Below are positions 1 through 10,019 of a stretch of DNA of 64,000 nt, in pieces. Source of the stretch: Glandiceps talaboti (Eukaryota; Hemichordata; Enteropneusta; Spengelidae). The stretch covers positions 17,659,098 through 17,723,097 of the forward strand of contig NC_135560.1 in NCBI RefSeq assembly GCF_964340395.1. The letters run 5' to 3'. The number at the start of each line of letters is the position of its first letter. The first letter of the stretch is position 1. A program made the translations under genes and the position numbers. A model generated the notes under the pieces. The model did no database searches. It was not told where the DNA came from and worked only from the letters and a program-made list of their open reading frames with translations.

Positions 1-234
1 TTTTATTAAAATCTGATATGACGAATGCTGCTTTATTCCTTTATTTACCACCAGATTGCTTGAATTCGATAGAATGTCCCGTCAAAATACGAACTGAGTA
101 CAGTAAGGTGAAGGTTGCGATTGACGTGGTGGATGTGTATTTACAAAAAAAGACGTATCAGTTTTCCGTCTCTGCATATAATACTATATATATATATATA
201 TATGTCTTAGCAGACTGATACACACCGAGTTATA
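1..234. other. Upstream flank, no gene recognised
   Basis: AT-rich intergenic sequence with no recognisable gene. It carries a pure TA dinucleotide run at 184-203. A 66-codon frame starting at 18 runs into the TA repeat and has no recognisable domain, so I do not call it a gene. Confidence 0.5.
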
Positions 235-235
235 C

Positions 236-266
<31 letters not shown>

Positions 267-433
267 TGTATGTATGTATGTATGTATGTATGTATGTATG
301 TATGTATGTATGTATGTATGTATGTATGTATGTATGTATGTATGTATGTATGTATGTATGTATGTATGTATGTATGTATGTATGTATGTATGTATGTATG
401 TATGTATGTATGTATGTATGTATGTATGTATGT
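235..433. repeat. (ATGT)n microsatellite, about 49 units
   Basis: An essentially uninterrupted tetranucleotide repeat of about 199 bp. Reading frames across it encode only Met-Tyr-Val-Cys or His-Thr-Tyr-Ile periodic peptides and are not genes. It is one of two such arrays lying 0.3-1.2 kb upstream of the unc-13 promoter. Confidence 0.97.
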
Positions 434-650
434 TTACATGTGTTTAAATTTTCAGTGTTTTTTGACTCCAGGTCTGAACTGTTACATGTAATATAATTAT
501 GTGCCATCTGCCTTTGGTTGACCCTCTGTACTTATCGACTTTTACTTTAGTGTGTTAAACTTATGTTATCGGTACCATTGCCTTGGGTTTTGTGTATCTA
601 CTTCTAAAAAGTACAGTGAATAAAATAACTAACTAACTAACTAACTAACT
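434..650 (+). mobile_element. Possible 3' end of a non-LTR retroposon with (AACT)n tail
   Basis: About 190 bp of ordinary-complexity DNA ends in GTGAATAAAAT and then six AACT units (627-650). The AACT run abuts the second ATGT array directly. A unique body ending in a short tandem tail is typical of 3' ends of LINEs and their dependent SINEs, and such tails can seed microsatellites. I see no coding part and no target-site duplication, and the family is not recognised. It could equally be unique sequence between two microsatellites. Confidence 0.28.
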
Positions 651-801
651 ATGTATGTATGTATGTATGTATGTATGTATGTATGTATGTATGTATGTAT
701 GTATGTATGTATGTATGTATGTATGTATGTATGTATGTATGTATGTATGTATGTATGTATGTATGTATGTATGTATGTATGTATGTATGTATGTATGTAT
801 G

Positions 802-832
<31 letters not shown>

Positions 833-949
833 GTATGTATGTATGTATGTATGTATGTATGTATGTATGTATGTATGTATGTATGTATGTATGTATGTAT
901 GTATGTATGTATGTATGTATGTATGTATGTATGTATGTATGTATGTATG

Positions 950-980
<31 letters not shown>

Positions 981-1068
981 GTATGTATGTATGTATGTAT
1001 GTATGTATGTATGTATGTATGTATGTATGTGTGTATGTATGTATGTATGTATGTATGTATGTATGTAT
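651..1068. repeat. (ATGT)n microsatellite, about 104 units
   Basis: A 418-bp tetranucleotide array with only a few point interruptions, at about 831, 979 and 1031. It begins immediately after the AACT tail and ends about 300 bp before the CRE of the unc-13 promoter. The same repeat unit occurs at 235-433 and 59868-59971. Confidence 0.97.
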
Positions 1069-1330
1069 ATATTTGATAATAATAATATTCATTACGTTTC
1101 CGAGATACGGTGAATTCCCGTCAGTCCACAGTGTCCACGATCAGTTGGTCTCATGTGATGGTACCGTGGTTTATTGGGCCGGAAGAAGTGACACATTTTT
1201 ACGATGGTTTGCTAGGTGATAAATTGATTCGTACGACGTGGCACAACTAGATTAAAAAAATACATCCACGAAAATCGTAAACATACCCAATATCAAACAT
1301 TCGCTAGATCTGAAAGTTCACGTACTGAGC
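1069..1330 (+). other. Proximal 5' flank of unc-13
   Basis: Mixed-complexity DNA with more CpG dinucleotides than the intron, between the microsatellite and the promoter-like segment. No coding potential is recognised. It is a candidate proximal regulatory region by position only. Confidence 0.4.
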
Positions 1331-1409
1331 TCTTAAATATTCATAAGATTAGTTTGTTCCTCCCACTGCCGTGACGTCACAGAGCGCAGTTCTGATTGAA
1401 CGAGCGAAG
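1331..1409 (+). promoter_or_regulatory. unc-13: Putative unc-13 core promoter
   Basis: In order, this segment has an AT-rich TAAATAT-like motif at about 1334, a pyrimidine-rich stretch (TTCCTCCCACTGCC), a perfect CRE at 1372-1379 and a YY1-type site beginning at 1407. Spacing and order fit a compact animal promoter, with initiation probably between the CRE and the YY1 site. The exact start cannot be seen from sequence. Position just upstream of a start codon with an in-frame stop before it supports the call. Confidence 0.55.
1372..1379. promoter_or_regulatory. Perfect palindromic CRE (TGACGTCA)
   Basis: Full-length cAMP-response element, the known binding site of CREB/ATF bZIP dimers. It lies about 35 bp upstream of the AAGATGGCGG motif, a typical promoter-proximal position. 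It suggests, but does not prove, activity- or cAMP-responsive transcription of this synaptic gene. Confidence 0.7.
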
Positions 1410-1416
1410 ATGGCGG
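1407..1416 (+). promoter_or_regulatory. YY1-type motif AAGATGGCGG overlapping the first upstream ATG
   Basis: Matches the AAnATGGCGG form of the YY1 site, which in animal promoters often sits shortly downstream of transcription start in this orientation. The ATG inside it opens the first upstream reading frame, so one 10-bp segment may serve as both transcriptional and translational element. Confidence 0.6.
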
Positions 1417-1451
1417 AGTGGACACATAGCAATGGATCTGCCACTTGCTAA
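1410..1451 (+). other. uORF1, 13 codons, in the unc-13 leader
   Basis: ATG at 1410 reads MAEWTHSNGSATC and stops at TAA 1449-1451, entirely upstream of the main start at 1549. Its ATG context has A at -3 and G at +4, which is strong, so scanning ribosomes would likely use it if transcription starts upstream. The peptide resembles nothing I know. Confidence 0.55.
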
Positions 1452-1515
1452 TACTGAAGCCGTAGTATTCAAAAACTGCAGCAGTTTTAGCAACAAAGAC
1501 AATGTGAATACGTAG
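1432..1515 (+). other. uORF2, 27 codons, overlapping uORF1 in another frame
   Basis: ATG at 1432 opens a 27-codon frame ending at TAG 1513-1515. A third ATG at 1502 is followed directly by TGA, making a minimal start-stop. The main start therefore lies behind three upstream starts, which would be expected to reduce its translation or require reinitiation, unless a later transcription start excludes them. Confidence 0.5.
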
Positions 1516-1548
1516 ATTGTAGAGTGCAGATTCAACGCAGCCTAAACG

Positions 1549-2296
1549 ATGTCTTTGCTATGTGTATGTGGTAAGTGTCAGCGATTTCGTTATCATTCCG
1601 ATTTTTGTTGTGATTTGCACTCGACTCGATCAGGCTGCGCTTACTGTCTGATTGCTATGTTAGCTGCGGCCTCGCAGACTGAACACACCGGTAAAATATC
1701 TAACTTGTATTTCCTTTTCTGTTTTTCATTTGTAGTAAAATCAGCTAGATTGACAGGAGCTGCAGGTATGTACGCTTATATTGTCTCAGTAACATGTACT
1801 GGTAGCGCGAGCTGTGATTTTTACCCTCATTTTTGTACGGGCTTCTGTTTCTACTGAACTGTACATACATATAGATTCCGGAGGCACACCGGGTGAATCC
1901 GTACACACAATCACAGGGGAAATAGATCAGTCGTATCCGCATACAAATCAAGTTCTCGCTCATAGTAATTAAAAATGAAGTGGCGAAGTAGGCCAGTCAG
2001 GCATATCCAATTATAACGATTGCACAATTTTACTTGCTTTACCTATATCTTTGCTTTATACCGTAAATGTGTTTATCACGAATGAATGAGTGAGTGAATG
2101 AATGAATGGCTTACATAATTTTGGCGTAATCTGATTGTCGATTTTTTTTTCGAATTCACGATCTTCTGTGTATCCTTTTTGTTTTCGATTTTACAGAAAA
2201 ATTTAATTCGTATGTGACGCTAAAACTACAAAATGTAAAATCGACCACAATAGCAGTTAAAGGGAACAACCCGAGCTGGGAACAAGACTTCATGTT
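1549..2296 (+). CDS. unc-13: UNC-13/Munc13 presynaptic priming protein, N-terminal exons 1-3 (partial)
   Basis: Joined exons 1549-1570, 1736-1765 and 2197-2296 encode 50 residues plus two bases. The product begins [27 protein letters not shown] and ends NPSWEQDFM. From family knowledge this is the start of the C2A domain of Munc13-1-type proteins (MSLLCVxVKxAK, EKFNxYVTLKxQNVKSTT, PSWEQDFMF). Munc13 primes synaptic vesicles by opening syntaxin and assembling SNAREs at the active zone. Its C2A is a calcium-independent domain that homodimerises or binds the RIM zinc finger. Lys32, the position where charge reversal is reported to disrupt C2A homodimerisation, is present. The start is bounded by an in-frame TAA at 1543-1545. 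All junctions are GT-AG: phase 1, phase 1, then phase 2 out of exon 3. The remainder of C2A, the C1, C2B, MUN and C2C domains are not in the window. The split into tiny exons hides it from simple frame searches. Confidence 0.93.
1571..1735 (+). other. unc-13 intron 1 (165 bp)
   Basis: GTAAGT donor follows TGTATGTG, and the acceptor is TTTTTCATTTGTAG before exon 2. A continuous 102-codon frame from 1549 reads through intron 1, exon 2 and into intron 2. That frame is the unspliced read-through, not the protein, because only the spliced product matches the family. Confidence 0.9.
1736..1765 (+). CDS. unc-13: unc-13 exon 2, 30-nt micro-exon
   Basis: Thirty bases in phase 1-1. With the last base of exon 1 they supply [10 protein letters not shown] and the first base of Glu18. 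Bounded by TTTGTAG and GTATGT. Skipping it would keep the frame but delete ten residues of the first C2A strand and loop. Confidence 0.9.
1766..2196 (+). other. unc-13 intron 2 (431 bp)
   Basis: Donor GTATGT; acceptor preceded by a long pyrimidine tract ending GATTTTACAG. It contains a short (GAAT)n run at 2080-2108 and nothing else recognised. Confidence 0.88.
2197..2296 (+). CDS. unc-13: unc-13 exon 3, core of the C2A beta-sandwich
   Basis: One hundred bases encoding residues 18-50. It carries the family hallmarks YVTLK, QNVKSTT and PSWEQDFM, and ends with two bases TT before GTAAGT. The next coding exon must therefore start with T or C to complete Phe51, and its first full codon is normally Glu (FMFEINRLDL in the family). 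Confidence 0.93.
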
Positions 2297-5200
2297 GTAA
2301 GTACCCCAATATTGGCTGTTCGTATGTTTATAAATTTACCGCGCCATCATCCGTGTCATGCAGTTTGCACTGTTTGGTGAGTGCCTTCAGGGTCGTATGG
2401 TATCGAATGTATATTGAACAACAGACTGTATGACACTCAACGAAGTGCAGCTCACTTCGCTTTAAAAACACACAATTTTAGATTAGACAACCTTTGTGAT
2501 GCAAATGTTAGTATTACACAAAAATCAATTGGATTTAGGAAAAAAACATACTGCAGGGGAGCATCATGCCATGCATGGAGGTAGGAATGAAGGGGAGGAG
2601 ACCTAGATAACAATAATATTGTCAAGATTAGTACAACCATTCTATTACTTCACCTGCTGTTTTTAATTACCGCAGTGGCCATTTATAATGCAGTTTTATG
2701 ACCTTTTGAAATTCATCAGTTTTTTATTGTTATATTTTTTTTCTGTGGATAATATCATATTTTATGAGGTATTATTAATTTGATATATATACGATACTTA
2801 ATAAAGCAAGTGTCTTAATTCAGATTGGCAGTTAATATTTGTAATCCTGTTAGCACTACTTTCAATAGCTACTGGTCTGATGTTAGGTAGTCATAATTTG
2901 TGTTGTCATCACATCTCAAAAGTGTACCTTTTTGATGTTGACACAGTAATTGATACATTTAGCCTCATGAAGATAAAAGTCTTTTTATTCATCGCTTTTG
3001 TTATTCAAAATAGCTATATTCAGTGATAGGACTCTTTTGTGGAGTTATTATCGATATCAATAAAATATAGCAACCTGAAGGTTGAAAAATAAATTTATCA
3101 CTTGCTTAATTTCTCTATTTGGATTACTAAGTAATAAGTGTATTGAATTAGCTAAAAATGATTGCCAATGTTTGCGGATGTATTTTACATTATGAAATGA
3201 ACACCTGTTGTTAAGAAAGTATTTGTTTCATATTTTCCGATATGAAATGTGTCATAAGTCCAGGTGATGGATTACATAACAACCAAGCTTAATTTAAAGA
3301 CATGTTATGTTCAAAATAATTTATGATGTGGTAAATTGGGATTATTAATTTAATATTGAGAATTATTATGTAAATTAATCTGTCTTTGTGTTGTAAATCA
3401 GTTTAAAAAGTTGACTAGTTTCAAACCTCAGTGGGCTCTTTCAAAAACCTTTTTTCAAATTTGATACCACTTAGATATTAGTCACCTATTTCAGTAAATA
3501 AACCATAGCTTTTGTAGAAGTTACTATTTGAAGTACATCTAATGACAGATGAAATAATCTTACTATGAGTAACCTGTTATTTCCATTGATTCATTTATTG
3601 TGGGGTTTTTTTCTATGTTACAAAATGTCTTTTAGTCCAGCGCACACTTCGCAGTATACTTAACATTAATATTAAAGTATTTGCACATCAATCAAAGATT
3701 GACCTTTGACCCGACCAGCAATGACACTTATCTTCACTTCCGACATTTGCCATTATCAAGTTATGTTATTTGTCTGATTTGAATGGAAAAGAGGAGGGAG
3801 TGGGGTAGAACAAGCTGAATTGAAATTTTGGGGTGTAATTTTTCTTGCATATCCAGAAGGTACTCACAGTATTGTACTTATTGGAGCATACTTACCTGTC
3901 ACTTGCAGTTAACTTACTTCATTCTGGATATTAAGATATAACTTATATAAACTGATAGTAATTTCTCATACATACTAAGACATCTCTACCATGCAATCAA
4001 CTGTTCTAACAATGCCAGAAGACAATTGTAATATCATAGAAGGCATCCATTGACATTAACATTATACTAGAATAGTTTTATGTTAGTAATAAAAAGTGTT
4101 TTTAAACTCCACTTTTGCCACTTTGATATTTCAAGTATCCTGGAATTATGTCTTTGTTCTTGTCAAGGAAACAATTCGATGAGATGAATGACATCCCATT
4201 TGTAAATTAAGACTTGATAATTATTTTATGTACTCACAAAATACTTACAACCATTAGTTTTCAAATTTGACAAGTAGTTTTCAGATTATTAAATGATAGA
4301 CATAGTAAATGAAAGTGAAAATAGTTTTCAGATATTCACAATGATGTGTACAGGTTGTAGATTTCATATTAAAGAGGAATGGAAGGGTGAGAGGTTAAAG
4401 GTGAGAGTTCAATCAGTAGGTAAATTTTTGGTGTATCTTGAGTATAATGCAAATACTGTTTTTATCTCACTTCAGAATTGAAGTCTTGTATAATATAATT
4501 ATAATGGCATGAGAGGGTAATTTCTCGGTCAAGTGAGAACATTTTTCAGAACTACTTTTGTTATGGAGAAAACAATGCAAGGTTTAAGGAAGTGCAGGGA
4601 AGATGTGAAAACTACAGTTTGTCATGGTTTAGATTAATGCATTCATGTATGCAGACACAAGAAATCACATGTACAATGATAGTTGACCTGGAGCTGACAG
4701 TGCAAACTGATATGATAAACAACTGTTATATGATATGTATGGTTTTGATTAAAAGTTAACGACTGATAAAATAAACAGAATTGAAATTTAAATATGTATT
4801 GTATACTACAAAGATGACATTTTCAAAATGTTAAGTTTTCATAGTCTTCGTAATTGAGATTTTTGGTAATTTTTTCAGATTTATCTCTATTCACTTTTCC
4901 TTTTAAGTTGTCTAAATGTGAACACCATAGCAACAATTTCAACTTTAGTAACACAAATACTGATCTAGTAATTCATACACTAATTTTACTTTGTGTCTTA
5001 TAAACATATGTAAGCTTTTAGAAAAGTTATTGGAAGGGTATAAAACAGTCGCTGAAAATATCTTATTTATTGCAACATGTTAGAAATTATTAAAAACATA
5101 AAAAGGAATGAGGCGTTCTAAATTGTATTCTACATTTCAGAAAAATTATCAGAAAGTTACAAATCAGGTTCTGAAAATACCTGATATTTTCGTTTGGCCA

Positions 5201-5450
5201 TCTAGTAATTATTTGTCTACAAACAATATCCACTTGGTTTAATAAAGAGGGTAATATGTTAGACATCATTGAAACCATCACGGAAATAGGTGATTTTATT
5301 CTACATTTTTCTGTCTATATCACCTTGCATGATTTACATCAAGTGCTCACGATGTTACATCTTTTACAGTATGACTCATAATATGAATTATGTTACACGA
5401 AAAGTACGGTTCGCATACATGACTTGTTACCCCTGAGATTGCAGACATGC
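2297..5450. other. Intron block with no recognised element
   Basis: AT-rich single-copy-looking sequence. Frames are short and none resembles a protein family. No simple repeat longer than about 20 bp was seen. Confidence 0.5.
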
Positions 5451-5454
5451 TTCA

Positions 5455-5645
5455 CTGAACAGAACAATAACAATAGGGAGTCAGTTCACCAAACAATAAC
5501 ACTCTTTGAGAGAGTTACACATCATTACCATACCATATTACTGTTGCTCTGAACAGAACAATGACAATAGTGATTCACTTCACCAACAATAACACTTTGA
5601 GAGAGTTACACATCATTACTTATTACTGCTGTTCTATCTTACTTC
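5455..5645. repeat. Diverged tandem duplication, period about 94 bp
   Basis: Two copies begin at CTGAACAGAACAAT (5455 and 5549). Both contain TTTGAGAGAGTTACACATC and a following CATTAC. Small indels and substitutions separate them. Confidence 0.85.
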
Positions 5646-5647
5646 AT

Positions 5648-5686
5648 GACCATTGCTAATGACCATTGCTAATGACCATTGCTAAT
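5648..5686. repeat. Three perfect copies of a 13-bp unit
   Basis: GACCATTGCTAAT is repeated three times head to tail with no mismatch, directly after the 94-bp duplication. Confidence 0.95.
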
Positions 5687-5689
5687 GAA

Positions 5690-7190
5690 TATAAAGAATT
5701 TATCATGCATAGGTTTCCTAGAATTCATAATTGTACAACGATATTTTGATTAAAAATTTCAATATCACTTATTTAGAATTATACAATTCTGAAGGCTCAT
5801 TTAAAGTTTCAGATTCTAAGTATTAGGCGTAAAAAAAAATTGTGTGGAATTTTAGAATAGGTGGGGTAGGTAGATTTTTTATTTTATTTTTTAAAATTAT
5901 TTTTTTTTCATATGTGAGTGTCTAGTTCAGGTAGTTATGTTTTCCATTGTTTTCCATATGGTCTCCGTGTTATTGGTTTCTTCTCATCAGATGTATAGCC
6001 ATTACAGATTGGAAGAACAGTTTTATATTGTCTTTTTTGAGTTGATTTCAGTTTCTGCATCCAATATTTCTTGCGAGACTTCACGATTTTCACGATTTTT
6101 TTTTTCTCGAATATGTAAAAAAAAGTTTAGGGTCAGGGTGATAAACTAGGTGGGCTCGGGTAACAGGAACCAAACAACTTTTTTTATTTGGCCTTACTAA
6201 TATTTTTAGTAGATTTTATTTGAGCAATAAATAAAGTTCAATCCTAAACATAATACTGTTGATACAGTTATATACAAGTTTTATTATGATACCATTATGA
6301 GTGAAACATGTCTCAGTTGTTGTACATTTTACAGGACGTGCAGTATATCTGTAAGTTTGATTCAAGCATTTAATTATAGATTTGCACTATTTAAATAATG
6401 TGATACATTATTTTCAATATTGAATTATCTGCCCGTTGGCATCATCTTATCAATGAATCACTTGGATAGTCTTGAGTCATAACTGATGTGGGAATCATAG
6501 TAATTTCGTTTATAAATAAAACAAATATCCGTCTGAGTCCTCCTCTTGCAGTTTGTAGATATACAACATGTATGACTCTAAATGCTTAGAATCGGTAGAA
6601 CACATTATGTGATTACAAATTAAAAAGATACCAGTATGGGTGACTTTAATCAGCATTTATTGAAATAAAAGAATAATTGTTTTATTTGCTGCTCAGCTAC
6701 ATGTTTTTCTTATTCTAGCGTTATGATGTCATACCTGATATAATCGTAGACGTGGGGCTTGAAATTAACAGTAGTCTCATGTTTACAGACTACCAAGTCT
6801 TGTCATGGTGCTACCTTAATTTGCATTTGGTAACATGTTAGGCTATCACCAACTATGCAATGAATTAAAGTATAGAAGATTTACGGACATGAACTTTTTT
6901 TTTGGCTTATTACAAAGATAAAGATACATCTCTTTTTCATAAATGGAAATTTCACAAAACCTTTTATGAAAGTTATCAATTTCAAAAACTTCATTTCTTA
7001 ATATGTGCATTTATTTTTACATTTCCTAACTACAATATTAAACTCTACACTCTGAATATTATGTAAGTATTTTGGGTATTTTAGTAACACACATTTCCAA
7101 TAGAAGAATTGTCTCCAGTTCAGGAATATAGGGCTATTGGATACCATCCTTGGGCTACCACTTTCTGAAATTGGTACCCCACTGGGACTA
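5690..7190. other. Intron block with no recognised element
   Basis: AT-rich with several T-rich homopolymer tracts (for example around 5830-5910 and 6095-6125). No repeat family or exon-like segment is recognised. Confidence 0.45.
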
Positions 7191-7195
7191 CCAAA

Positions 7196-7363
7196 TTAAA
7201 GGGACATGGGCCAACTTGAGACAGTTTAATCTTGATGAATTATTAGTTTATATACGAAACTTATACTCAAATAAACATATTCATGTTGATTTATGTTTAG
7301 AAATGGGTGTAAAATATATATATATGGAGGTGATAGGTTTATACATGTGAATTGTCCCTTTAA
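7196..7363. mobile_element. Possible 168-bp MITE with TTAA flanks and AGGGACA terminal inverted repeats
   Basis: TTAA-AGGGACA at 7196-7206 is mirrored by TGTCCCT-TTAA at 7353-7363. A TTAA target duplication with short terminal inverted repeats is the signature of piggyBac-type elements and their non-autonomous derivatives. The TIR is only 7 bp and the interior has no coding content, so chance is possible. No transposase is present in the window. Confidence 0.33.
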
Positions 7364-7947
7364 ACATGAAGACTACAATAATAGTATTTGTACAGTGTAC
7401 CAAAGAATTAGGTCATGTGATTGTTTACATTTGTTTACAGTTTGGCTAGGTGTGACTGCTACTGCTTTCATGCTTTCATTGTACAAGTGACGATTAGCAT
7501 ATTTCAGTGAAGTACAATAAAATAGAGAATTCTTGATGGTTAAACAAAAATAAGTCAGATCTGGCCCATTTCTCTGTGACATGAAACGAACATAACTATA
7601 AAAACCCTTTCCGTTTAAATTATTTACTTTGTGCACCACACCCAAGACTTAACAAGAAAACAGATGTAAATAGACAACTAAGAAGTTAATTGTCTTGGCT
7701 GTTATCTTGAAAGAATGCTAGTCATTTGTAGAGTAATGTGTGTGTTTTTCTGCTTTATTCATTTGACCACAGAGCAGTCTATAAATGGCGGGAAGTCAGT
7801 CCCTGGCTGATTCTTGTTTGGTTAAGGAAATTAACATTTGAAAGATCAGCAATGAACATATTTACTGTGTCTCTCTTGTGCTGTCAGTAAAAGCAGTTGT
7901 CTATGTGATGATCAAAATATGGTATTTGATTTGTTTAAGATTTACAT

Positions 7948-8190
7948 ACTGTTTGTTGTATTGCTAGGCACACCTGCAGTAGAGTGGGTGATAGAAACAG
8001 ACATTAGATGTTTGTCAGGGGGTTCCAAGCCTAGTTCTTTTCCCAACTGTTTGTTGTATTGCTAGGCACACCTGCAGTGTAGTGATTGAAACAGATATCA
8101 GGTGTTTGTCAGGGGGTGTCAACCCAAACACCATTCCAATGTTAGGAAGTGCCACGCTACCAAGGTCAGGGGTTCCAACCCTAGCCTTAC
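7948..8190. repeat. Tandem duplication, period about 98 bp, plus partial third copy
   Basis: ACTGTTTGTTGTATTGCTAG starts copies at 7948 and 8046. Both continue through CACACCTGCAGT and TGTTTGTCAGGGGG. A shorter GTCAGGGGTTCCAACCCTAG near 8164 resembles the tail of copy 1. Confidence 0.88.
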
Positions 8191-8833
8191 TCCAAACCCC
8201 AGTTTTGGCATACTGAATCAGAAATTCTCATCTTTTGCACATATTAGCAGCCTACTATAAAGCAACAAAAATTGGAAATACCAGTCATCCTCACGTCTAA
8301 ACATACGCTAGGGTTTTGTGGACCTCATTTATGCACCCATATAAAGAAAGTGTTTTCATCGATGGTCAAAAACATGTCAAGAAAGACATACTCTGTGTAG
8401 TGTCATCGTAATTTTTTTTTACAAGTATCATAACCTCTATCCAGTAGGTTATAAATGCTCAAATTGCTAACATTACAGAAACACGTCTGATTCAAATTTA
8501 AAATGGCAACAGAGGTTTTGCAGTGGCTGTTCTGTGTTTAAATCCTCTGCCTTTCAACCTTGGTCTGCAGTAAGCCATATCAGTCACAGCAAAGATTTGC
8601 AAGATACAAATCCACCATACATGTACCTGATAGCATTTCACTATTTTACATGGTTGGCCTTTGGGCATGTCTGTTTAATGCAAGTCAGCTGATAAGCTGC
8701 CTAGACAAAAGGGCAAATGCATACAACCAGTCAAAGAGATAAGGTATCCTCAGAGTCAATATACTGTAGAAGGCCATATATGTTACTATGGAAACAATAA
8801 ATTTGGATTTCTCTATCTCTGATTAAATTCATT

Positions 8834-9072
8834 AAAGGTTGAGAACCATGGGGTCATCCTAACAAGGGGGACGAGAGGAGGTGGGAAGAGGTGGAGTCTA
8901 GTAAACCATAGTTTTGGTGGAGAAACCAAGTAAAATATCTTGATAATTTACAAAGATTTACCTACTTTGTTATTAGGGATAATTTGTTTTGTATTTCCCA
9001 ACCCTGCTTTAAAATCATTATTCTTGCTTTGGTTTGAGAACCATGGTAACAAGGAGGTGGGGGGGGGGGTAC
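8834..9072. repeat. Diverged duplication around GAGAACCATGG and a G run
   Basis: TTGAGAACCATGG...AACAAGG followed by G-rich sequence occurs near 8839 and again near 9034, about 195 bp apart. The second copy ends in a run of about eleven G's at 9059-9069. Confidence 0.6.
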
Positions 9073-9431
9073 AAATTAGTCACTCTGCGGTAAGTAGCTA
9101 GCTGTTTGCACAGGCATGTGATACTCATTCAATGTAGAGGTTGTTGGCATCTATTTAGAAGTGAATTAGATCAATATATTATATGTTTATCAGGCCAATT
9201 TTAGGCAACTGTATCTGAAGTATATCCTGTGTAGCATCACAACACCCTCCTTATAGTAGTCTCTGATTGCATTGTAGTAGACAATGTTACAAATTGGTAC
9301 TTGAATATCAGTATCTTACAAGGTATGTAGAGATAGCTATGTTTGTGTAGTAGGGACATCATGTTATTTTATCTTAAGTGTTTACTATGTACAATAGTAT
9401 AGTAGTATAAGATGTATATACAAATTGTTTT

Positions 9432-9462
9432 GGGGATGGGGGTGGGATGGGGGGGGGGGGGG
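9432..9462 (+). other. G-quadruplex-forming candidate
   Basis: Four G runs of three or more within 31 bases (GGGG-AT-GGGGG-T-GGG-AT-long G run), ending in about fourteen consecutive G's. It lies on the sense strand, so it would also be present in the nascent unc-13 transcript. Confidence 0.7.
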
Positions 9463-9640
9463 TTAGTACATTGCCAGATGTTTGCCTCATTCAAGTTATT
9501 GTCAAGACTAAGGATTTTTGACAAGATTATGCAGGTTTTTACTAGTTAACTCAGATTTTTGCAACTTTCTCCCTGGAATGTTTTAACAAGAAGGCTATGA
9601 AGTGAATGGTAACACATAGTGTCTGTATTTGTACTTTTAG

Positions 9641-9851
9641 AGTGAGTGAGTGGATGGGTGGTTGAGTGAATGAGTAGGTTGGTAGGTGGATGGATGGGTG
9701 GATGGGTAGGTGGGTAGGTGGGTAGATGGGTGGGTGAGTGAATGAGTAGGTTGGTAGGTGGATGGATGGGTGGATGGATGGGTGGTGGGTAGGTGGGTAG
9801 ATGGGTGGGTGAGAGTGAGAGTGCGTGGGTGAGTGAGTGAGTGAGTGAGTC
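9641..9851 (+). repeat. GGTG/GATG/GAGT-type degenerate minisatellite
   Basis: About 210 bp of G/T/A-only tetranucleotide variants (GTGA, GGTG, GATG, GGTA), almost devoid of C on this strand. It contains a higher-order repeat of about 72 bp, with GAGTGAATGAGTAGGTTGG near 9664 and again near 9736. The complementary strand gives Ser/Thr/His/Pro-periodic frames that are not genes. Confidence 0.9.
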
Positions 9852-10018
9852 ATCACTCAGTCATTCAGTCACTCAGTCAGTCATATTATTAGCTAGTTTG
9901 TCAGTAAAAATCATGTATAAGCCAGTCAGATTGACTGAGAGGCAGGCAGTCAGTGTGTCAGACCAAGAGTCAAGTATATTTGTAGCCAACCAGTCAGTCA
10001 TTCAAACTGACAACACAG
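9848..10018 (+). repeat. AGTC-type degenerate repeat adjoining in opposite strand sense
   Basis: At about 9850 the GAGT-rich minisatellite switches abruptly to TCACTCAGTCATTC-type units, the complementary composition. Scattered AGTC and CAGTCAGTC units continue to about 10010. The junction is an imperfect palindrome of GAGTGAGT against ACTCAGTC. Confidence 0.7.
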
Positions 10019-10019
10019 A

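Noticed and set aside
235-1068. Overlapping Met-Tyr-Val-Cys and His-Thr-Tyr-Ile periodic frames up to 152 codons
   Set aside because: Pure translation of the ATGT microsatellite in several frames on both strands.
1549-1857. A single 102-codon frame starting at the unc-13 ATG
   Set aside because: It reads through introns 1 and 2. Only the spliced exons match the family, and consensus donors interrupt the frame at 1571 and 1766.
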